A stretch of DNA of 64,000 nt from Bacteroidales bacterium UBA6397 (GCA_002439875.1 DJQB01000036.1:170752-234751); one strand, 5' to 3'. Shown: positions 24,485 to 34,342, counted from the stretch's first letter. Made by a program: numbers and translations. Notes: generated by a model from the sequence alone, not told the origin.

Positions 24485-25779
24485 TATGAGTAGCGTTTTG
24501 GAAGTCTGAATATGATTGAGATGCAAGCAACAGCGCAGAGTACGAACGGGTAGTAGAGGCAAGGAATGATCGCTGCCGCTGAGATGCTGGCGAATCCTGA
24601 GGCCATCAGAAGCTGTGCACCATAAGGAATTATGCCCTGGACGACACAGGAAAACGTGTCCAGAAGGCTAGCGGATTTCCTCGGGTCAAGCCCGAATTTC
24701 TTGGTGATGTCGCGGGCGATGTCACCAGTGGTAAGGATTGCAATCGTGTTGTTTGCGGTACAGAAATTCGACAGTCCCACAAGTCCAGCGATGCTGAACT
24801 CAGCTCCTCTCTTTCCTTTGATACCTTTGGTTAAACCTTTGATGATGAAATCTATGCCACCGTTGTGGCGAATCAGTTCCAACATGCCACCGGAAAGCAT
24901 CGTCACGATGATAAGCTCGCCCATTCCTGCGATTCCGTCCCCGACACTGCCGAGGAAGCCGAGCCAGGTCATTCCGTTGACGAATCCAATCGTCGCGCTC
25001 AATGCCAGACCTATTCCGAGTACAAGAAGGACATTAAGCCCGCAGAGAGCCAGCACGATGACCGAAAGATAGGGAATCAATTTGACATATTCAATCTCCC
25101 CGATTTCCGGTGTGGCTACGTGGTTGAATCCGATGGCGATGTAGATGATTGTGACGATCAATGCAGCCGGACCACAGATCCAGATGTTGGCCTTGAACTT
25201 GTCTGACATCGAACAACCTTGGGATGTGGTCGATGCGATTGTGGTGTCCGAGATGAAGGACATGTTGTCACCGAAAAACGCCCCACCGACTATCAACCCG
25301 GTCAGCATCGCAAGAGACAGTCCAGATTGTTCCGCCAATCCGGATGCTATAGGAACCAGCGCCACCACAGTCCCGACGCTTGTGCCTATAGCCATCGAGA
25401 TGAAGCAGGAGGCAAGAAACAACCCGGCCAGCAGCCATTTCCCAGGCAGAATCGTAAGCGTGAGATTGACAGTCGCCTCCACGCTCCCGATGGCCTTCGC
25501 TGTCGTGGCGAACGCCCCCGCCATCACGAATATCCAGATCATGAGCAAGACGTTCTTGTTGCCTGCCCCGCCAGAGAATATGCTGATTCTATCGTTCACT
25601 GAGCCTTTTGTGATCAGCATAGCATAAATCGACGCAATCAGAAACGCTGACGCCACCGGCACCTTGTAAAAGTCATGCGCCACCAGTGATGACACCAGAT
25701 AAGTCACCAAAAACACCGCCAGCGGACTCAGCGCCAGCCAACCGTTCATCCTTCGTCTTGTAAGTTCGTCCTTTTCCAT
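24484..25779 (-). CDS. Na+/H+ antiporter, NhaC family
   Basis: 431 residues from ATG 25779, with about 11-12 membrane helices. SMAIGTSVGTVVALVPIASG, AFFGDNMSFISDTTIASTTSQGC and LVGLSNFCTANNTIAILTTG are typical of NhaC-family transporters. It exchanges sodium for protons or a related pair (malate/lactate forms exist) at the inner membrane. A TAACTTTG -7 box at 25789-25796 gives a leader of only a few bases, so the mRNA may be leaderless. It is coupled to the downstream CDF gene. Confidence 0.88.
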   Translation of the reverse strand: MEKDELTRRRMNGWLALSPLAVFLVTYLVSSLVAHDFYKVPVASAFLIASIYAMLITKGSVNDRISIFSGGAGNKNVLLMIWIFVMAGAFATTAKAIGSVEATVNLTLTILPGKWLLAGLFLASCFISMAIGTSVGTVVALVPIASGLAEQSGLSLAMLTGLIVGGAFFGDNMSFISDTTIASTTSQGCSMSDKFKANIWICGPAALIVTIIYIAIGFNHVATPEIGEIEYVKLIPYLSVIVLALCGLNVLLVLGIGLALSATIGFVNGMTWLGFLGSVGDGIAGMGELIIVTMLSGGMLELIRHNGGIDFIIKGLTKGIKGKRGAEFSIAGLVGLSNFCTANNTIAILTTGDIARDITKKFGLDPRKSASLLDTFSCVVQGIIPYGAQLLMASGFASISAAAIIPCLYYPFVLCAVACISIIFRLPKRYS

Positions 25780-25892
25780 AATCGTCGGCAAAGTTAGCGA
25801 TCATAATCGGAATAATAAGAGAATATTTTTGAATGTTCATAGTTATAATTGGAATAATGCCTACATTTGTCGAAGATCAAATTATGATTGCT

Positions 25893-26711
25893 ATGAACAA
25901 CGAGATTCTGACTTTTGCGGCGGTGGCGGTAACGCTTTCCTGGGGACTGGTCTCTTGCTCTGACAAGGAGACGGAGGTCACTACTTATGAAAACACTTAT
26001 GAGCAGACGCTGGTGCAGGATGACTCGGCGTCGGTGCGGATAAGCCATTCAATTGAATATTACAAGTCACTCAAAGGCTCCAAGGCTCCGCGCGGGAAGA
26101 TCAACGACGCCATCGTCAGATGCTGCTTCGGAGAGGAATATGCCGGGCTGACTGTCGAGGAGGCTTCTGATGCCGTTTCCGACACTTTAATAGCTGGCTA
26201 TCAGAAAGATGCCGGGCAGAGTTATGAGGAATATCTTGCATATTCCAAAGATAATGGGGACGATGACTATTGGAATCCGGCCACATTCTGCAACTGGTAC
26301 TATAGGACTTCCGGAGGCTTCGGGGAGGAATTTATGAATCTCCTGACCTATCAGGTGCTCAGTGAAAGCTACACCGGAGGAGCACACGGGATGTATTACT
26401 CAATTCCATACATCATCGATATGACGACCGGAGAGATTGTGACCGAGAACGATTTGTTCCTACCTGGTTATGTCGCTCCTGTTACCGGGCTGATCAAGGC
26501 TAAGATCAAGCACGAGCAGGGAGGTGATTCCTTCGAAGGCATGTTCCAGGAAGGAATGGTGCCTAACGGAAAATGTGGAGTCTCCATTGAAGGCGTAACT
26601 TGGTTCTACCAGCCTTACGAGGTCGCCTCTTATGCGGAAGGCATAATCAAGGTCACTATCAGTTGGACGGATTTGAAGCCTTATCTGAATCCTGAATATA
26701 TCAAACTCTAG
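25893..26711 (+). CDS. DUF3298/RsiV-like lipoprotein
   Basis: The ATG at 25893 gives a signal peptide with lipobox (WGLVSC) and 272 residues; the ATG at 25884 is close behind, and the longer frame starting at 25833 would cross the -7 box TACATTTG (25862-25869). The N-terminal part matches deacetylase/RsiV-type PdaC repeats and the C-terminal DUF3298 domain has YSIPYIIDMTTGEIVTENDLF and FYQPYEVASYAEGII. Such proteins bind or sense cell-wall fragments in the periplasm. It stands alone between transport genes. Confidence 0.85.
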   Translation: MNNEILTFAAVAVTLSWGLVSCSDKETEVTTYENTYEQTLVQDDSASVRISHSIEYYKSLKGSKAPRGKINDAIVRCCFGEEYAGLTVEEASDAVSDTLIAGYQKDAGQSYEEYLAYSKDNGDDDYWNPATFCNWYYRTSGGFGEEFMNLLTYQVLSESYTGGAHGMYYSIPYIIDMTTGEIVTENDLFLPGYVAPVTGLIKAKIKHEQGGDSFEGMFQEGMVPNGKCGVSIEGVTWFYQPYEVASYAEGIIKVTISWTDLKPYLNPEYIKL

Positions 26712-28957
26712 ACAGTTTCTAATTCGCTGATATTCCCGGCAATCCAAACTGTGTCACCGGCCTGGAACCTGAAATCAGGCTCCGGGTTGGTGATAAACTC
26801 AGAGTCTCGCAGCACGCTGATGACCATACAGTGGTATTTTCTGAGATTCAAGCTCATTAATGTCTTGCCTGTTAAGAAGGAATCAGCCGCAAGGATCTCA
26901 GGTTTAATTTTAAAGCCGGATCCGGAATCCGGTGCCACGTGTACGGTGGCTTCCGTGAACATATTCTTCAACGAATCCAACTGTGCGGATGTCCCAACAG
27001 CCAGCAGCTCGTCTCCGGGAAACAGGACCACATCGCCTGACGGAACGATGAAGTGCTGGTCTCCACGATTGATCTTGATGATGTTCGCACCGGTCTCGGC
27101 CCGCAGCGGAATGTCTTTCAGGGCTACCCCGGCATAGGATGAGTTTTGCCCGATGGTCAAGGTATCGGTGTGGACATTGTAGTCAGCGAGATTCTGACTG
27201 ACGGATGAAGACACGGGTTTGCTGCGGCGTTCATCCTCCTCTTTCTCGTTATAGTTGGAGAGGAAGCGCATCTCCAATGCAGAGTATCTGTGGATTGACT
27301 GGCGCGCGAATAAGATGAAGATGATTCCCGCGAAGAAAATGGCGAGGACAGTCCAACCTGCCAGATGAAAATAAGAGGAAAGGACAGCAAGGACGATTCC
27401 AACCGCAAGGAATGACCTTGCGAAAATCAGTCCCATCAAAGGCCAGACATTGCTCTCTTTCTCTTTAAGAAGTTTCGGGGCTGACTTGCTGATGGAACCG
27501 GAATGAACACCTAGCCCGAAAAGAAAAGGAAGCATCATGAGAAGGGTTATTCCGACCTCTATTATCTTCTGGATTGTCGTGCTCAGATCGGGCAACAGTT
27601 TTCCGATGGCGGGTCTCAGGTAGAGTTTAGACCCGATATAGATGGCGATTAAGATCACTCCGTAGAGAATGATCCGGGTGAAATAGGCACTGAGCAAGGT
27701 TTTCCATTCATTATGCTCGACTGCTGTCGCCCGCTTGCCGGAATCGTTCATCTGTTGTAGCCTTTTGACCCATGAAGCCGGAAGCCGTTTACATAAAAGA
27801 TTGTAGCAAGGATCAGCCAGTTTAATCATGAATGGAGTCGTGAATGTCGTGATGACGGAGACAGAGATGATTACTGGATAGATGAAGTCCCTCATCACGC
27901 CAAGTGTGCAGCCTACCCCGGCTATGATGAAACCGAACTCTCCGAGCTGGGCTAGGCTGAAGCCGGTGTGGACAGCGTTGTCAAGGCCGTTCCCCGTCAG
28001 GATTATCCCGGTTCCGGCGAAAATGATGTGGCTCACGACCACTATTACGGCTATGAGGAGTATCACCGGCCAATGCTCAGCGATGACCGAAGGGGAGACC
28101 ATCATACCTACAGAGATAAAGAATATCGCACCGAACAGATTCTTGATGGGTTCCACAATGTGGTCGATATGCTCGCTTTCCGAGGTCTCGGCAAGGATTG
28201 AACCCATCACGAATGCGCCAAGGGCTGAAGAGAATCCGACCGAGATGGCAAGTGCGACCATTCCGAAGCAAAGTCCCAGGCTGACAATCAGGAGTATCTC
28301 GTCACTAAGGTATTTCTTGGCCTTCTTCAGCAATGTCGGTATGACATAAATCCCGACAAGAAACCAAAGTATCAGGAAAAAGGCCAACTTGGCTATGTTC
28401 ATGATCAGTTCCTTTCCTGCGAATGTCTGCGAGACCGCCATCGTCGAGAGAAGCACCATCAGAAGAATCGCTATTAGATCCTCCACTACAAGTGTCCCGA
28501 ACACCACTCCGGCGTAGGGTTTGTTCTTAAGCCCAAGATCCTCGTAGGATTTCAGCACCACTATCGTTGACGACATAGACAGCAGGCCGCCCAGGAAAAC
28601 GCTTTCCATAAAGCTCCAGGACAGGGCCTGCGCGGTGACAAAACCAATGATGAACACTCCGACGAATTTCACTGCCGCGGTGACGATCGCACTTCCTCCG
28701 ACTTTCAGCAATTTCTTGAAGCTGAACTCGAGGCCTAGTCCGAACATGAGGAAGATAATGCCAATCTCCGACCATTGGTGCACAGTCGCCTCGCTGGAGA
28801 CTCCAGGAAAGAAACTGATGTTAGGGCCTATGAGAAATCCTGCAATGATATAACCTATGATAAGAGGCTGCTTCAAAGCCTTGGAGATTATGGTGAACAC
28901 TCCGGCCGAAATAAGTATCACGGCCAGGTCTCGCACAATGTTCATTTCGTCAGACAT
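26708..28957 (-). CDS. CPA2-family cation:proton antiporter (KefB-like) with TrkA-C domain
   Basis: 749 residues. The antiporter core (about 1-400) has QPLIIGYIIAGFLIGP, GIIFLMFGLGLEFS and SLAQLGEFGFIIAG, characteristic of KefB/GerN-type CPA2 proteins. A second set of four helices (about 420-560) precedes two TrkA-C-like segments near the end (TLTIGQNSSYAGVALKDIP and LAADSFLTGKTLMSL), which bind nucleotides or ions and gate the transporter. The NAD-binding RCK_N half is not evident. It exports K+ or Na+ for H+. The last bases overlap the convergent DUF3298 gene. Confidence 0.87.
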   Translation of the reverse strand: MSDEMNIVRDLAVILISAGVFTIISKALKQPLIIGYIIAGFLIGPNISFFPGVSSEATVHQWSEIGIIFLMFGLGLEFSFKKLLKVGGSAIVTAAVKFVGVFIIGFVTAQALSWSFMESVFLGGLLSMSSTIVVLKSYEDLGLKNKPYAGVVFGTLVVEDLIAILLMVLLSTMAVSQTFAGKELIMNIAKLAFFLILWFLVGIYVIPTLLKKAKKYLSDEILLIVSLGLCFGMVALAISVGFSSALGAFVMGSILAETSESEHIDHIVEPIKNLFGAIFFISVGMMVSPSVIAEHWPVILLIAVIVVVSHIIFAGTGIILTGNGLDNAVHTGFSLAQLGEFGFIIAGVGCTLGVMRDFIYPVIISVSVITTFTTPFMIKLADPCYNLLCKRLPASWVKRLQQMNDSGKRATAVEHNEWKTLLSAYFTRIILYGVILIAIYIGSKLYLRPAIGKLLPDLSTTIQKIIEVGITLLMMLPFLFGLGVHSGSISKSAPKLLKEKESNVWPLMGLIFARSFLAVGIVLAVLSSYFHLAGWTVLAIFFAGIIFILFARQSIHRYSALEMRFLSNYNEKEEDERRSKPVSSSVSQNLADYNVHTDTLTIGQNSSYAGVALKDIPLRAETGANIIKINRGDQHFIVPSGDVVLFPGDELLAVGTSAQLDSLKNMFTEATVHVAPDSGSGFKIKPEILAADSFLTGKTLMSLNLRKYHCMVISVLRDSEFITNPEPDFRFQAGDTVWIAGNISELETV

Positions 28958-29100
28958 TTCTCGCTCGTTTAGTAATTAACATCCTGTCTGCGGCAAAATA
29001 TTCTTTGCCACCTATGAAACGACAAATTTACTGAATAGATTTGCTAATTATCCAAAGTTTCATGTTTTTTATGTAAGTTTGCCGTCCGAAACCGAGAGAG

Positions 29101-29562
29101 ATGTCCATGCCCAGTGTTGAAATAGCCAAAAGATTTATCGGATTTTCCGCATCGAGCCTTCTTGGAACGATTGTGGACACGGTTGTGCTTTGGGTATTCT
29201 CGAAGTGGGTTTTCAGTTCTTATGTAGGGGAGTACATAGTCTCACCGGCAATCTCGTTCGAGTGCGCTGCTGTGACAAATTTTGTGGTGGCCTATTTCTT
29301 TATCTGGAAGGACAGGGTGACGTGCCGGAGCAAAAGGTCATTCTTCCGGCATCTTTGCGGCTACAATCTTTCCTGCATCGGGGCGTTTCTTGTGAAGATG
29401 GCCTTCCTTCTTCTTATCCAAAGAATTTTCCGCTGGGATGTAGTGTGGTGCAACCTCTTGGCGTTATGCGTGTCAGGAGGACTGAACTTCTTTATGAGCG
29501 AAAGGGTGGTCTTCCGCAGGAAGAAAGCGCTTCCTCCTCACAAGATTGAGAAGGAGGGCTAG
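29101..29562 (+). CDS. GtrA-family membrane protein
   Basis: 153 residues with four membrane helices. FIGFSASSLLGTIVDTVVLW, TNFVVAYFFIWKDR and the closing GGLNFFMSERVVFRRKK match GtrA proteins, which are thought to flip polyprenyl-linked sugars or help surface-glycan synthesis at the inner membrane. A TAAGTTTG -7 box lies at 29074-29081, about 20 nt before the ATG. Its end overlaps the convergent threonine-exporter gene by four bases. No glycosyltransferase partner is adjacent. Confidence 0.88.
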   Translation: MSMPSVEIAKRFIGFSASSLLGTIVDTVVLWVFSKWVFSSYVGEYIVSPAISFECAAVTNFVVAYFFIWKDRVTCRSKRSFFRHLCGYNLSCIGAFLVKMAFLLLIQRIFRWDVVWCNLLALCVSGGLNFFMSERVVFRRKKALPPHKIEKEG

Positions 29563-30800
29563 TGGTTTCTTTTTCCGGAGAAGAGTCGCTGTGGCAGCTC
29601 CATCGCCACGATTATGCCAAGGACTATCGCTATGGCGGCCTTGACGGCTGTGAACCCGGCTGTGGCGGACAGGTAGAACTGACTGGAGACGAGGTAGTAG
29701 GTGAACCAGAATATTCCGGCCCCCGGAACGAGGGGGAATATTCCGCAAAGCAGGAAGACCGTGCTGGGGCATTTGTCTTTGACAGCTGCGAATCGGGATA
29801 GAATGCAGATGATGATTGTTGCCACGGAGATTGAGACTGTCGGTCCTGAATGGCAGAACCGTGTGAGCATCAGGTATATGACCCAACCGATGGCACCAAT
29901 CACTCCAGAGGTGAAATATTGCTTGCGCGGAGCTCCGAAGAGGATCGCGAAGGCGAATGTGCCGATGAAGGCGGCAAGGCATTGCCACAGGATTCCGGCG
30001 GTCTGAGGGTTGACTGTCATTCCGCTGAGTTCAATCATTCCATCAAACAGCCATCCATCGGTCACGAAGCTGATACTCACGCCAAGAGCGATGCAGATGA
30101 ATCCGAGCATCGCATCCGTGAGCCGAGTGATTCCGGCGATGTAATCGGAATTGGCAAGATCCCTGACTCCGTTGACGAACGGCACGCCGGGGATGAGGGG
30201 CATCACCGCACCGATTATGATGTTGCTGAGGCTGTCACCGAATCCTAACCTGTACGATGCAAGGCAGAGAATTGTGGTCACGAGAGCGTTGCAGATTCCA
30301 CCGACGATCTTTGAGAGTGAGGCGCTGACGTAAAGGCAGAAGACGTACAAAAGTGCTCCGATCACGAAATCAGCCGCGCAATCCATAAATCCTCCACCGA
30401 ACACAGCGCAGAATCCAGCGGCACCTAAAGCCGAGCCGGCTATCTGTTCCCAAGCCGGTTTGGCAGGAGCGTCCTTTATTGACTCAAGCCTTTGCCTGGC
30501 ATCCGCAAGAGTGTGTTTGTTGGCAGCGATCTCGTAGCTTAACTGGTTTACCTCTACTACTTTTGAGAGTTGTATGCCACGAATCGGGATGAACTCCACA
30601 TTGGCGTACTTACCGAGCGAACCGGTTGTGAATATGCCGTTGCTGAGCACGAAAAAATGACCGGAATCCACACCGTAATGCGATGCGATCCGTTCCATGG
30701 TGTCCTCCACACGGGAAATCTCGGCTCCGTTCTCCAGCAGAATGTGACCGGCGATCGAAGCGGCTTCCAGGACCTCTGTCGTGTTGTCCGTCTCTGTCAT
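29559..30800 (-). CDS. threonine/serine exporter family protein (ThrE-like, fused form)
   Basis: 413 residues joining two family parts. The N-terminal soluble region (about 1-110) includes GHILLENGAEISRVEDTMERIA and GIFTTGS, typical of ThrE; then come about ten membrane helices with GAVMPLIPGVPFVNGVRDL and a ThrE_2-like tail with LCGIFPLVPGAGIFW. It exports threonine, serine or dipeptides. The fused form is common in Gram-negative anaerobes, where other species carry two genes. Single gene, no clear operon. Confidence 0.9.
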   Translation of the reverse strand: MTETDNTTEVLEAASIAGHILLENGAEISRVEDTMERIASHYGVDSGHFFVLSNGIFTTGSLGKYANVEFIPIRGIQLSKVVEVNQLSYEIAANKHTLADARQRLESIKDAPAKPAWEQIAGSALGAAGFCAVFGGGFMDCAADFVIGALLYVFCLYVSASLSKIVGGICNALVTTILCLASYRLGFGDSLSNIIIGAVMPLIPGVPFVNGVRDLANSDYIAGITRLTDAMLGFICIALGVSISFVTDGWLFDGMIELSGMTVNPQTAGILWQCLAAFIGTFAFAILFGAPRKQYFTSGVIGAIGWVIYLMLTRFCHSGPTVSISVATIIICILSRFAAVKDKCPSTVFLLCGIFPLVPGAGIFWFTYYLVSSQFYLSATAGFTAVKAAIAIVLGIIVAMELPQRLFSGKRNH

Positions 30801-30929
30801 GGCGCAAAATTACAATAAAATCGGCAGATTATTGTAATTTGCTTTCGTGTGCTTGATTGTGTTTGTTATGATCGCCTTTATGTCAGAGTTGTCCGATCGC
30901 TTCAACAAGCGCAGCGGCCACGGATGCTT

Positions 30930-30954
30930 GGTCACTGAGCCTGCCGAAGTGACC
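30930..30954. repeat. REP-like palindrome overlapping the SotB-like stop codon
   Basis: GGTCACT at 30930-30936 and AGTGACC at 30948-30954 with core GAGCCTGCCGA. The downstream MFS gene enters it and ends inside it: the protein's last residues RSLRQAQ are encoded by the repeat. Confidence 0.8.
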
Positions 30955-32131
30955 TTCTGGTCACAATGTGTTTCCAATAGACCAGTGCCAGCGTCACTAT
31001 AACCCCGCCAACGATTCCGATGAACGAGATTGACAGATGGGTGCAGACCATTCCTCCGACCAAGGCTCCCGTACCGATGCCGAAATTGAATATTCCCGAA
31101 AAGATTGACATTGCGACGGAGGTCTGCGACTGTGGAGTGTCCGTGATGATCTCGGACTGCATCGCCACGTTGAAAGCAGTCGCTGACATTCCGATGAGGG
31201 CGCAGACCGCAATGGTGGCAGGGATGCTGAAGGTGAGAGGACGCAGAAGAATAACTCCACCGATCAAACCCGCAAGCGTGAGGTTGATGAACTTGTATCT
31301 GTATTTAGGGAAAAACTTTGAAAACAACATGCTTCCGATGATTCCGGCCCCACCGAAGAGCATCAAAGTCAGCGTGATCTGATTCTCCGTCATCTTCCCG
31401 ACCTGCTGAAGGAACGGTTCTATGTAACTGTACGCTGTGTAATAGCCGGTGGCAAATGCTGCGGTGGTTATGAATATTCCGACAAGGATCCTGTTCTTCA
31501 GCATCGCCGGCAGGTCGTGGGCTGTCATTCCGCCTCCGCTTGGCACCCTCTGGAGCAATGCGGAAAGATAGAGTAGAATAAACAATGCCACAGCCCCGAT
31601 GCTGAGGAAGGTCATTCTCCACCCAACGCTAAGACCTATGACGCGTCCAAGCGGCAGACCGAGGATCATCGCGATAGACGATCCAGTGACTATCATACTG
31701 AGTGCTATGGCCTTATGACTGGTGGGGACAATCCTTACCGCTATGATTGAGATTATTGACCAAAAGATGGAATGCGCGCATGCGACACCGATTCTGGATG
31801 CCAGCAGCATTCCAAAGGATGTCGAGAGATAAGACATCACCTGAAATGAGGTAAACACTGCGATGACCCCAAGGAGAAGTCTGCGCATCTCCAACTTGGA
31901 AGTCATCAGCATAAGCGGAAGTGAAAGAGCCATGACGACCCATGCATAGACGGAAATCAGCATCCCCGCTTTCGCCTCGGTCAACCCGAAATCCCTGCCG
32001 ATGTCCGTCAGCAGCGCGATGGGAATGAACTCCGAAGTGTTGAATATGAACGCTGAGAGTGTCAGCCCCACTAAAGCCATCCACGTTTTCAAGGACATCT
32101 CTGGTTCCTTGATCTGATCAACCATTAACAT
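30932..32131 (-). CDS. MFS exporter, SotB/arabinose-efflux-like
   Basis: 399 residues with 12 membrane helices. Helices 1-4 with TLSAFIFNTSEFIPIALLTDIG and ISVYAWVVMALSLPLMLM are typical of the SotB (sugar efflux) and DHA1 branch; GSSIAMILGLPLGRVIGL marks helix 5. It would export sugars or drugs across the inner membrane. The start (MLMVDQ) could also be the third-codon Met, and a TAAATTTG -7 box lies at 32156-32163. The C-terminal RRSLRQAQ derives from a REP palindrome, so the original end of the gene has probably been replaced. Confidence 0.87.
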   Translation of the reverse strand: MLMVDQIKEPEMSLKTWMALVGLTLSAFIFNTSEFIPIALLTDIGRDFGLTEAKAGMLISVYAWVVMALSLPLMLMTSKLEMRRLLLGVIAVFTSFQVMSYLSTSFGMLLASRIGVACAHSIFWSIISIIAVRIVPTSHKAIALSMIVTGSSIAMILGLPLGRVIGLSVGWRMTFLSIGAVALFILLYLSALLQRVPSGGGMTAHDLPAMLKNRILVGIFITTAAFATGYYTAYSYIEPFLQQVGKMTENQITLTLMLFGGAGIIGSMLFSKFFPKYRYKFINLTLAGLIGGVILLRPLTFSIPATIAVCALIGMSATAFNVAMQSEIITDTPQSQTSVAMSIFSGIFNFGIGTGALVGGMVCTHLSISFIGIVGGVIVTLALVYWKHIVTRRSLRQAQ

Positions 32132-32214
32132 AATAAAATTTAACTAACCGGGCGCAAATTTAGAAAAGAATCAGATTTATTCCTATCTTTATACTCTTTA
32201 AACCGTTATGAAGT

Positions 32215-33219
32215 ATGACAAAGGATGTCGCATTGGTGCTTTCGAGTGGTGGCCCGAGAGGTTTTGCCTACATCGGTGCTATTGAAGAACTGGAAAAAAG
32301 AGGCTACAACATCACTTCCGTGACTGGATGCTCGATCGGTTCGCTTGTCGGGGGAGTCTATGCCGCCGGAGGTCTGGATGGCTTCAAGGAATGGCTGTTC
32401 AACTTGGACAGCACCAAGCTGCTTTCTCTTCTTGATGTTTCCATCAGCAAGAGTTACCTTGTCAAAGGCGATAAGGTTATCGAGGCTATCAAGAAAGTTG
32501 TTCCTGACGTGAACATCGAGGATTTGCCGATTCCTTACCGCGCTGTGGCCACTGACCTTTACACCGGTGAGGAAGTCGTGTTCAGCAAGGGAAAGTTGTT
32601 TGACGCGATTCGTGCCTCCATTTCGATTCCTTCTTTGTTCCGGCCGGTGAAGTACGGCTACCACACACTGATTGACGGTGGAATCGTCAACACCATGCCT
32701 CTCAGTCAAGCCGTCCGCAACGGACACGACATTCTGGTGGCTTTTGATGTCAATCAGATTGATTCCGAACGTATAACGAACTATCTGAAGGCTTTGGACG
32801 CGGCCCATGAGGAGGATTCTGAGTTCAAATCCGACACATTGGACACTTTCAGTGCCCTCGCCCTCAGGAAAGGACTTCCTCTCATCGACCGTGTGCGGCT
32901 GTTGGGCGATGAGGCCCAGAGAGCCTACAAAGAGTTGCGTGTGATCAACCGCAAGACCAAACGGATAGAGCGGAAAGCCCATGACGAGAAAGTCCCGATG
33001 GGTGACAACTATTATTCCATCCTGACAAGGACCTTCTCTTTGATGAATCACACAATTTCTAGACAGGCTATCCAACTCTACAAACCGGACGTGCTGGTGA
33101 GCATGAATTTTGACACCTACGGTCCCATCCCCGACTACGCTAAAGGCGAGGAAATCGCTGCCAAAGGCCGCGAGTTGATGTCCGCCGCCCTTGATGAATA
33201 TGAAAGCCGCGCCAAATAA
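32215..33219 (+). CDS. patatin-like phospholipase
   Basis: 334 residues. The oxyanion loop is GGPRGFAYIG (about 12-21), the nucleophile Ser sits in GCSIGS (GxSxG, about 42), and the dyad Asp is in LIDGGIV (DGG, about 162). The C-terminal helical section is charged. No signal peptide, so it likely acts in the cytoplasm or at the inner membrane on phospholipids. The start ATG is preceded by CCGTTATGAAGT; an ATG 8 bases upstream is out of frame. Divergent from the SotB-like gene and followed by a ZIP gene 33 bp on. Confidence 0.9.
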   Translation: MTKDVALVLSSGGPRGFAYIGAIEELEKRGYNITSVTGCSIGSLVGGVYAAGGLDGFKEWLFNLDSTKLLSLLDVSISKSYLVKGDKVIEAIKKVVPDVNIEDLPIPYRAVATDLYTGEEVVFSKGKLFDAIRASISIPSLFRPVKYGYHTLIDGGIVNTMPLSQAVRNGHDILVAFDVNQIDSERITNYLKALDAAHEEDSEFKSDTLDTFSALALRKGLPLIDRVRLLGDEAQRAYKELRVINRKTKRIERKAHDEKVPMGDNYYSILTRTFSLMNHTISRQAIQLYKPDVLVSMNFDTYGPIPDYAKGEEIAAKGRELMSAALDEYESRAK

Positions 33220-33252
33220 TTCACATCATTCGTAAAAAATTGATTCTATAAT

Positions 33253-34035
33253 ATGGACATGGCGATGTTGGTGACCTTATTGATACCTTTTGCGGGGACG
33301 GTGATCGGTTCGGCGTTCGTTTTCTTTATGAAAAGGGAGATACCGGCACTTTTGCAGAAAGCTTTGCTGGGATTCGCCTCGGGTGTGATGGTGGCGGCTT
33401 CGGTCTGGTCACTGCTGATTCCAAGCATGGAGATGTCAGCGGTGGAAGGGGTCGGGACAGTTGTTCCCGCCGCTGTCGGCCTTCTGGCCGGAATGTGTTT
33501 TCTGCTTGCGGTTGACTATCTTACACCTCACCTTCACATAGGGGATGACAAACCGGAAGGCTTGAAGGCCAAGATCTCGAAGACGGCTATGCTTGCGTTG
33601 GCTGTGACGATTCACAATATTCCTGAGGGAATGGCTGTGGGAGTGGTGATCGCAGGTTCCTTGCAGGACGGAATAGCAATAGCCCCCGCTGCCGCTATGG
33701 CCACGGCAATCGGAATAGCGATTCAGAATATTCCCGAAGGGGCGATCATCTCGATGCCGATGCGCGCGGCAGGAAACACCCGCCTGAAGTCATTCCTGAT
33801 AGGCAGCCTGAGCGGAACCGTTGAGCCGATCGGTGCCTTGCTGGTGATGTTGCTGGCATCATTGATGACCCCGATCCTGCCGTATTTTCTGGCCTTCGCA
33901 GCCGGTGCGATGCTCTATGTCGTTGTGGAAGAACTGATTCCGGAGGCATCTGAAGGCCGGCACTCAAACATAGGAACAATTGGATTCGCCATCGGCTTCG
34001 TCCTTATGATGGTTCTGGATGTCGTGCTGGGGTGA
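33253..34035 (+). CDS. ZIP-family metal transporter
   Basis: 260 residues with about eight membrane helices. The two metal-binding helices are clear: AVTIHNIPEGMAVGV and IAIQNIPEGAIISMP, as in ZupT/GufA proteins. It imports zinc or iron-group metals. DYLTPHLHIGDDK between helices adds metal ligands. Another metal transporter pair (Fur/P-type ATPase, CDF) lies in the same window but not nearby. The gene is followed by an inverted REP pair. Confidence 0.9.
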   Translation: MDMAMLVTLLIPFAGTVIGSAFVFFMKREIPALLQKALLGFASGVMVAASVWSLLIPSMEMSAVEGVGTVVPAAVGLLAGMCFLLAVDYLTPHLHIGDDKPEGLKAKISKTAMLALAVTIHNIPEGMAVGVVIAGSLQDGIAIAPAAAMATAIGIAIQNIPEGAIISMPMRAAGNTRLKSFLIGSLSGTVEPIGALLVMLLASLMTPILPYFLAFAAGAMLYVVVEELIPEASEGRHSNIGTIGFAIGFVLMMVLDVVLG

Positions 34036-34052
34036 TTCAGGCAGGACTCTTA

Positions 34053-34135
34053 GGTCCCTGAGCCTGAAGTGACCTGCGAACTTGTCGAAGTGTCGGAATA
34101 TTGGTCGCATGGTCACTTCGACAGGCTCAGTGACC
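34053..34135. repeat. inverted REP pair (REPIN-like)
   Basis: Two REP units face each other: GGTCCCTGAGCCTG...AGTGACC from 34053 and, at 34111-34135, a perfect GGTCACTTCGACAGG...CTCAGTGACC unit. Together they form a long imperfect hairpin of about 83 nt in the gap between ZIP and dxs. Confidence 0.8.
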
Positions 34136-34254
34136 TGTTGGTGTATCAACCGTTAAGCACAGAAGTCAGAAATGGCAGCCTGGAGCAGCAAGAAAACCTT
34201 TGAGACAAGGTGGCCATCAGCGACCGCATGGTTCATTCGGACGATGGCCGGCAG

Positions 34255-34340
34255 GTGCGTGACAGAGTCGGTTCCACGCACGAAAAGGGGTAAGTGATAG
34301 GTCTCGTGCGTTGGAAAGGATAATCCGCGCACGGATTAAT
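34255..34340. repeat. CGTGCG multi-hairpin element, copy 1
   Basis: The blocks occur in order: GTGCGTGA, CCACGCACGAAAA, GTCTCGTGCGTTGGAA and CGCACGGATTA. Each neighbouring pair can form a hairpin (GTGCGTG/CACGCAC; TCGTGCG/CGCACGG). The same order of blocks recurs at 40129-40214. No coding frame is seen here. Confidence 0.7.
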
Positions 34341-34342
34341 AC

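Noticed and set aside
34053..34135. Intrinsic terminator of the ZIP gene
   Set aside because: The inverted arms match REP units found elsewhere and no U run follows.
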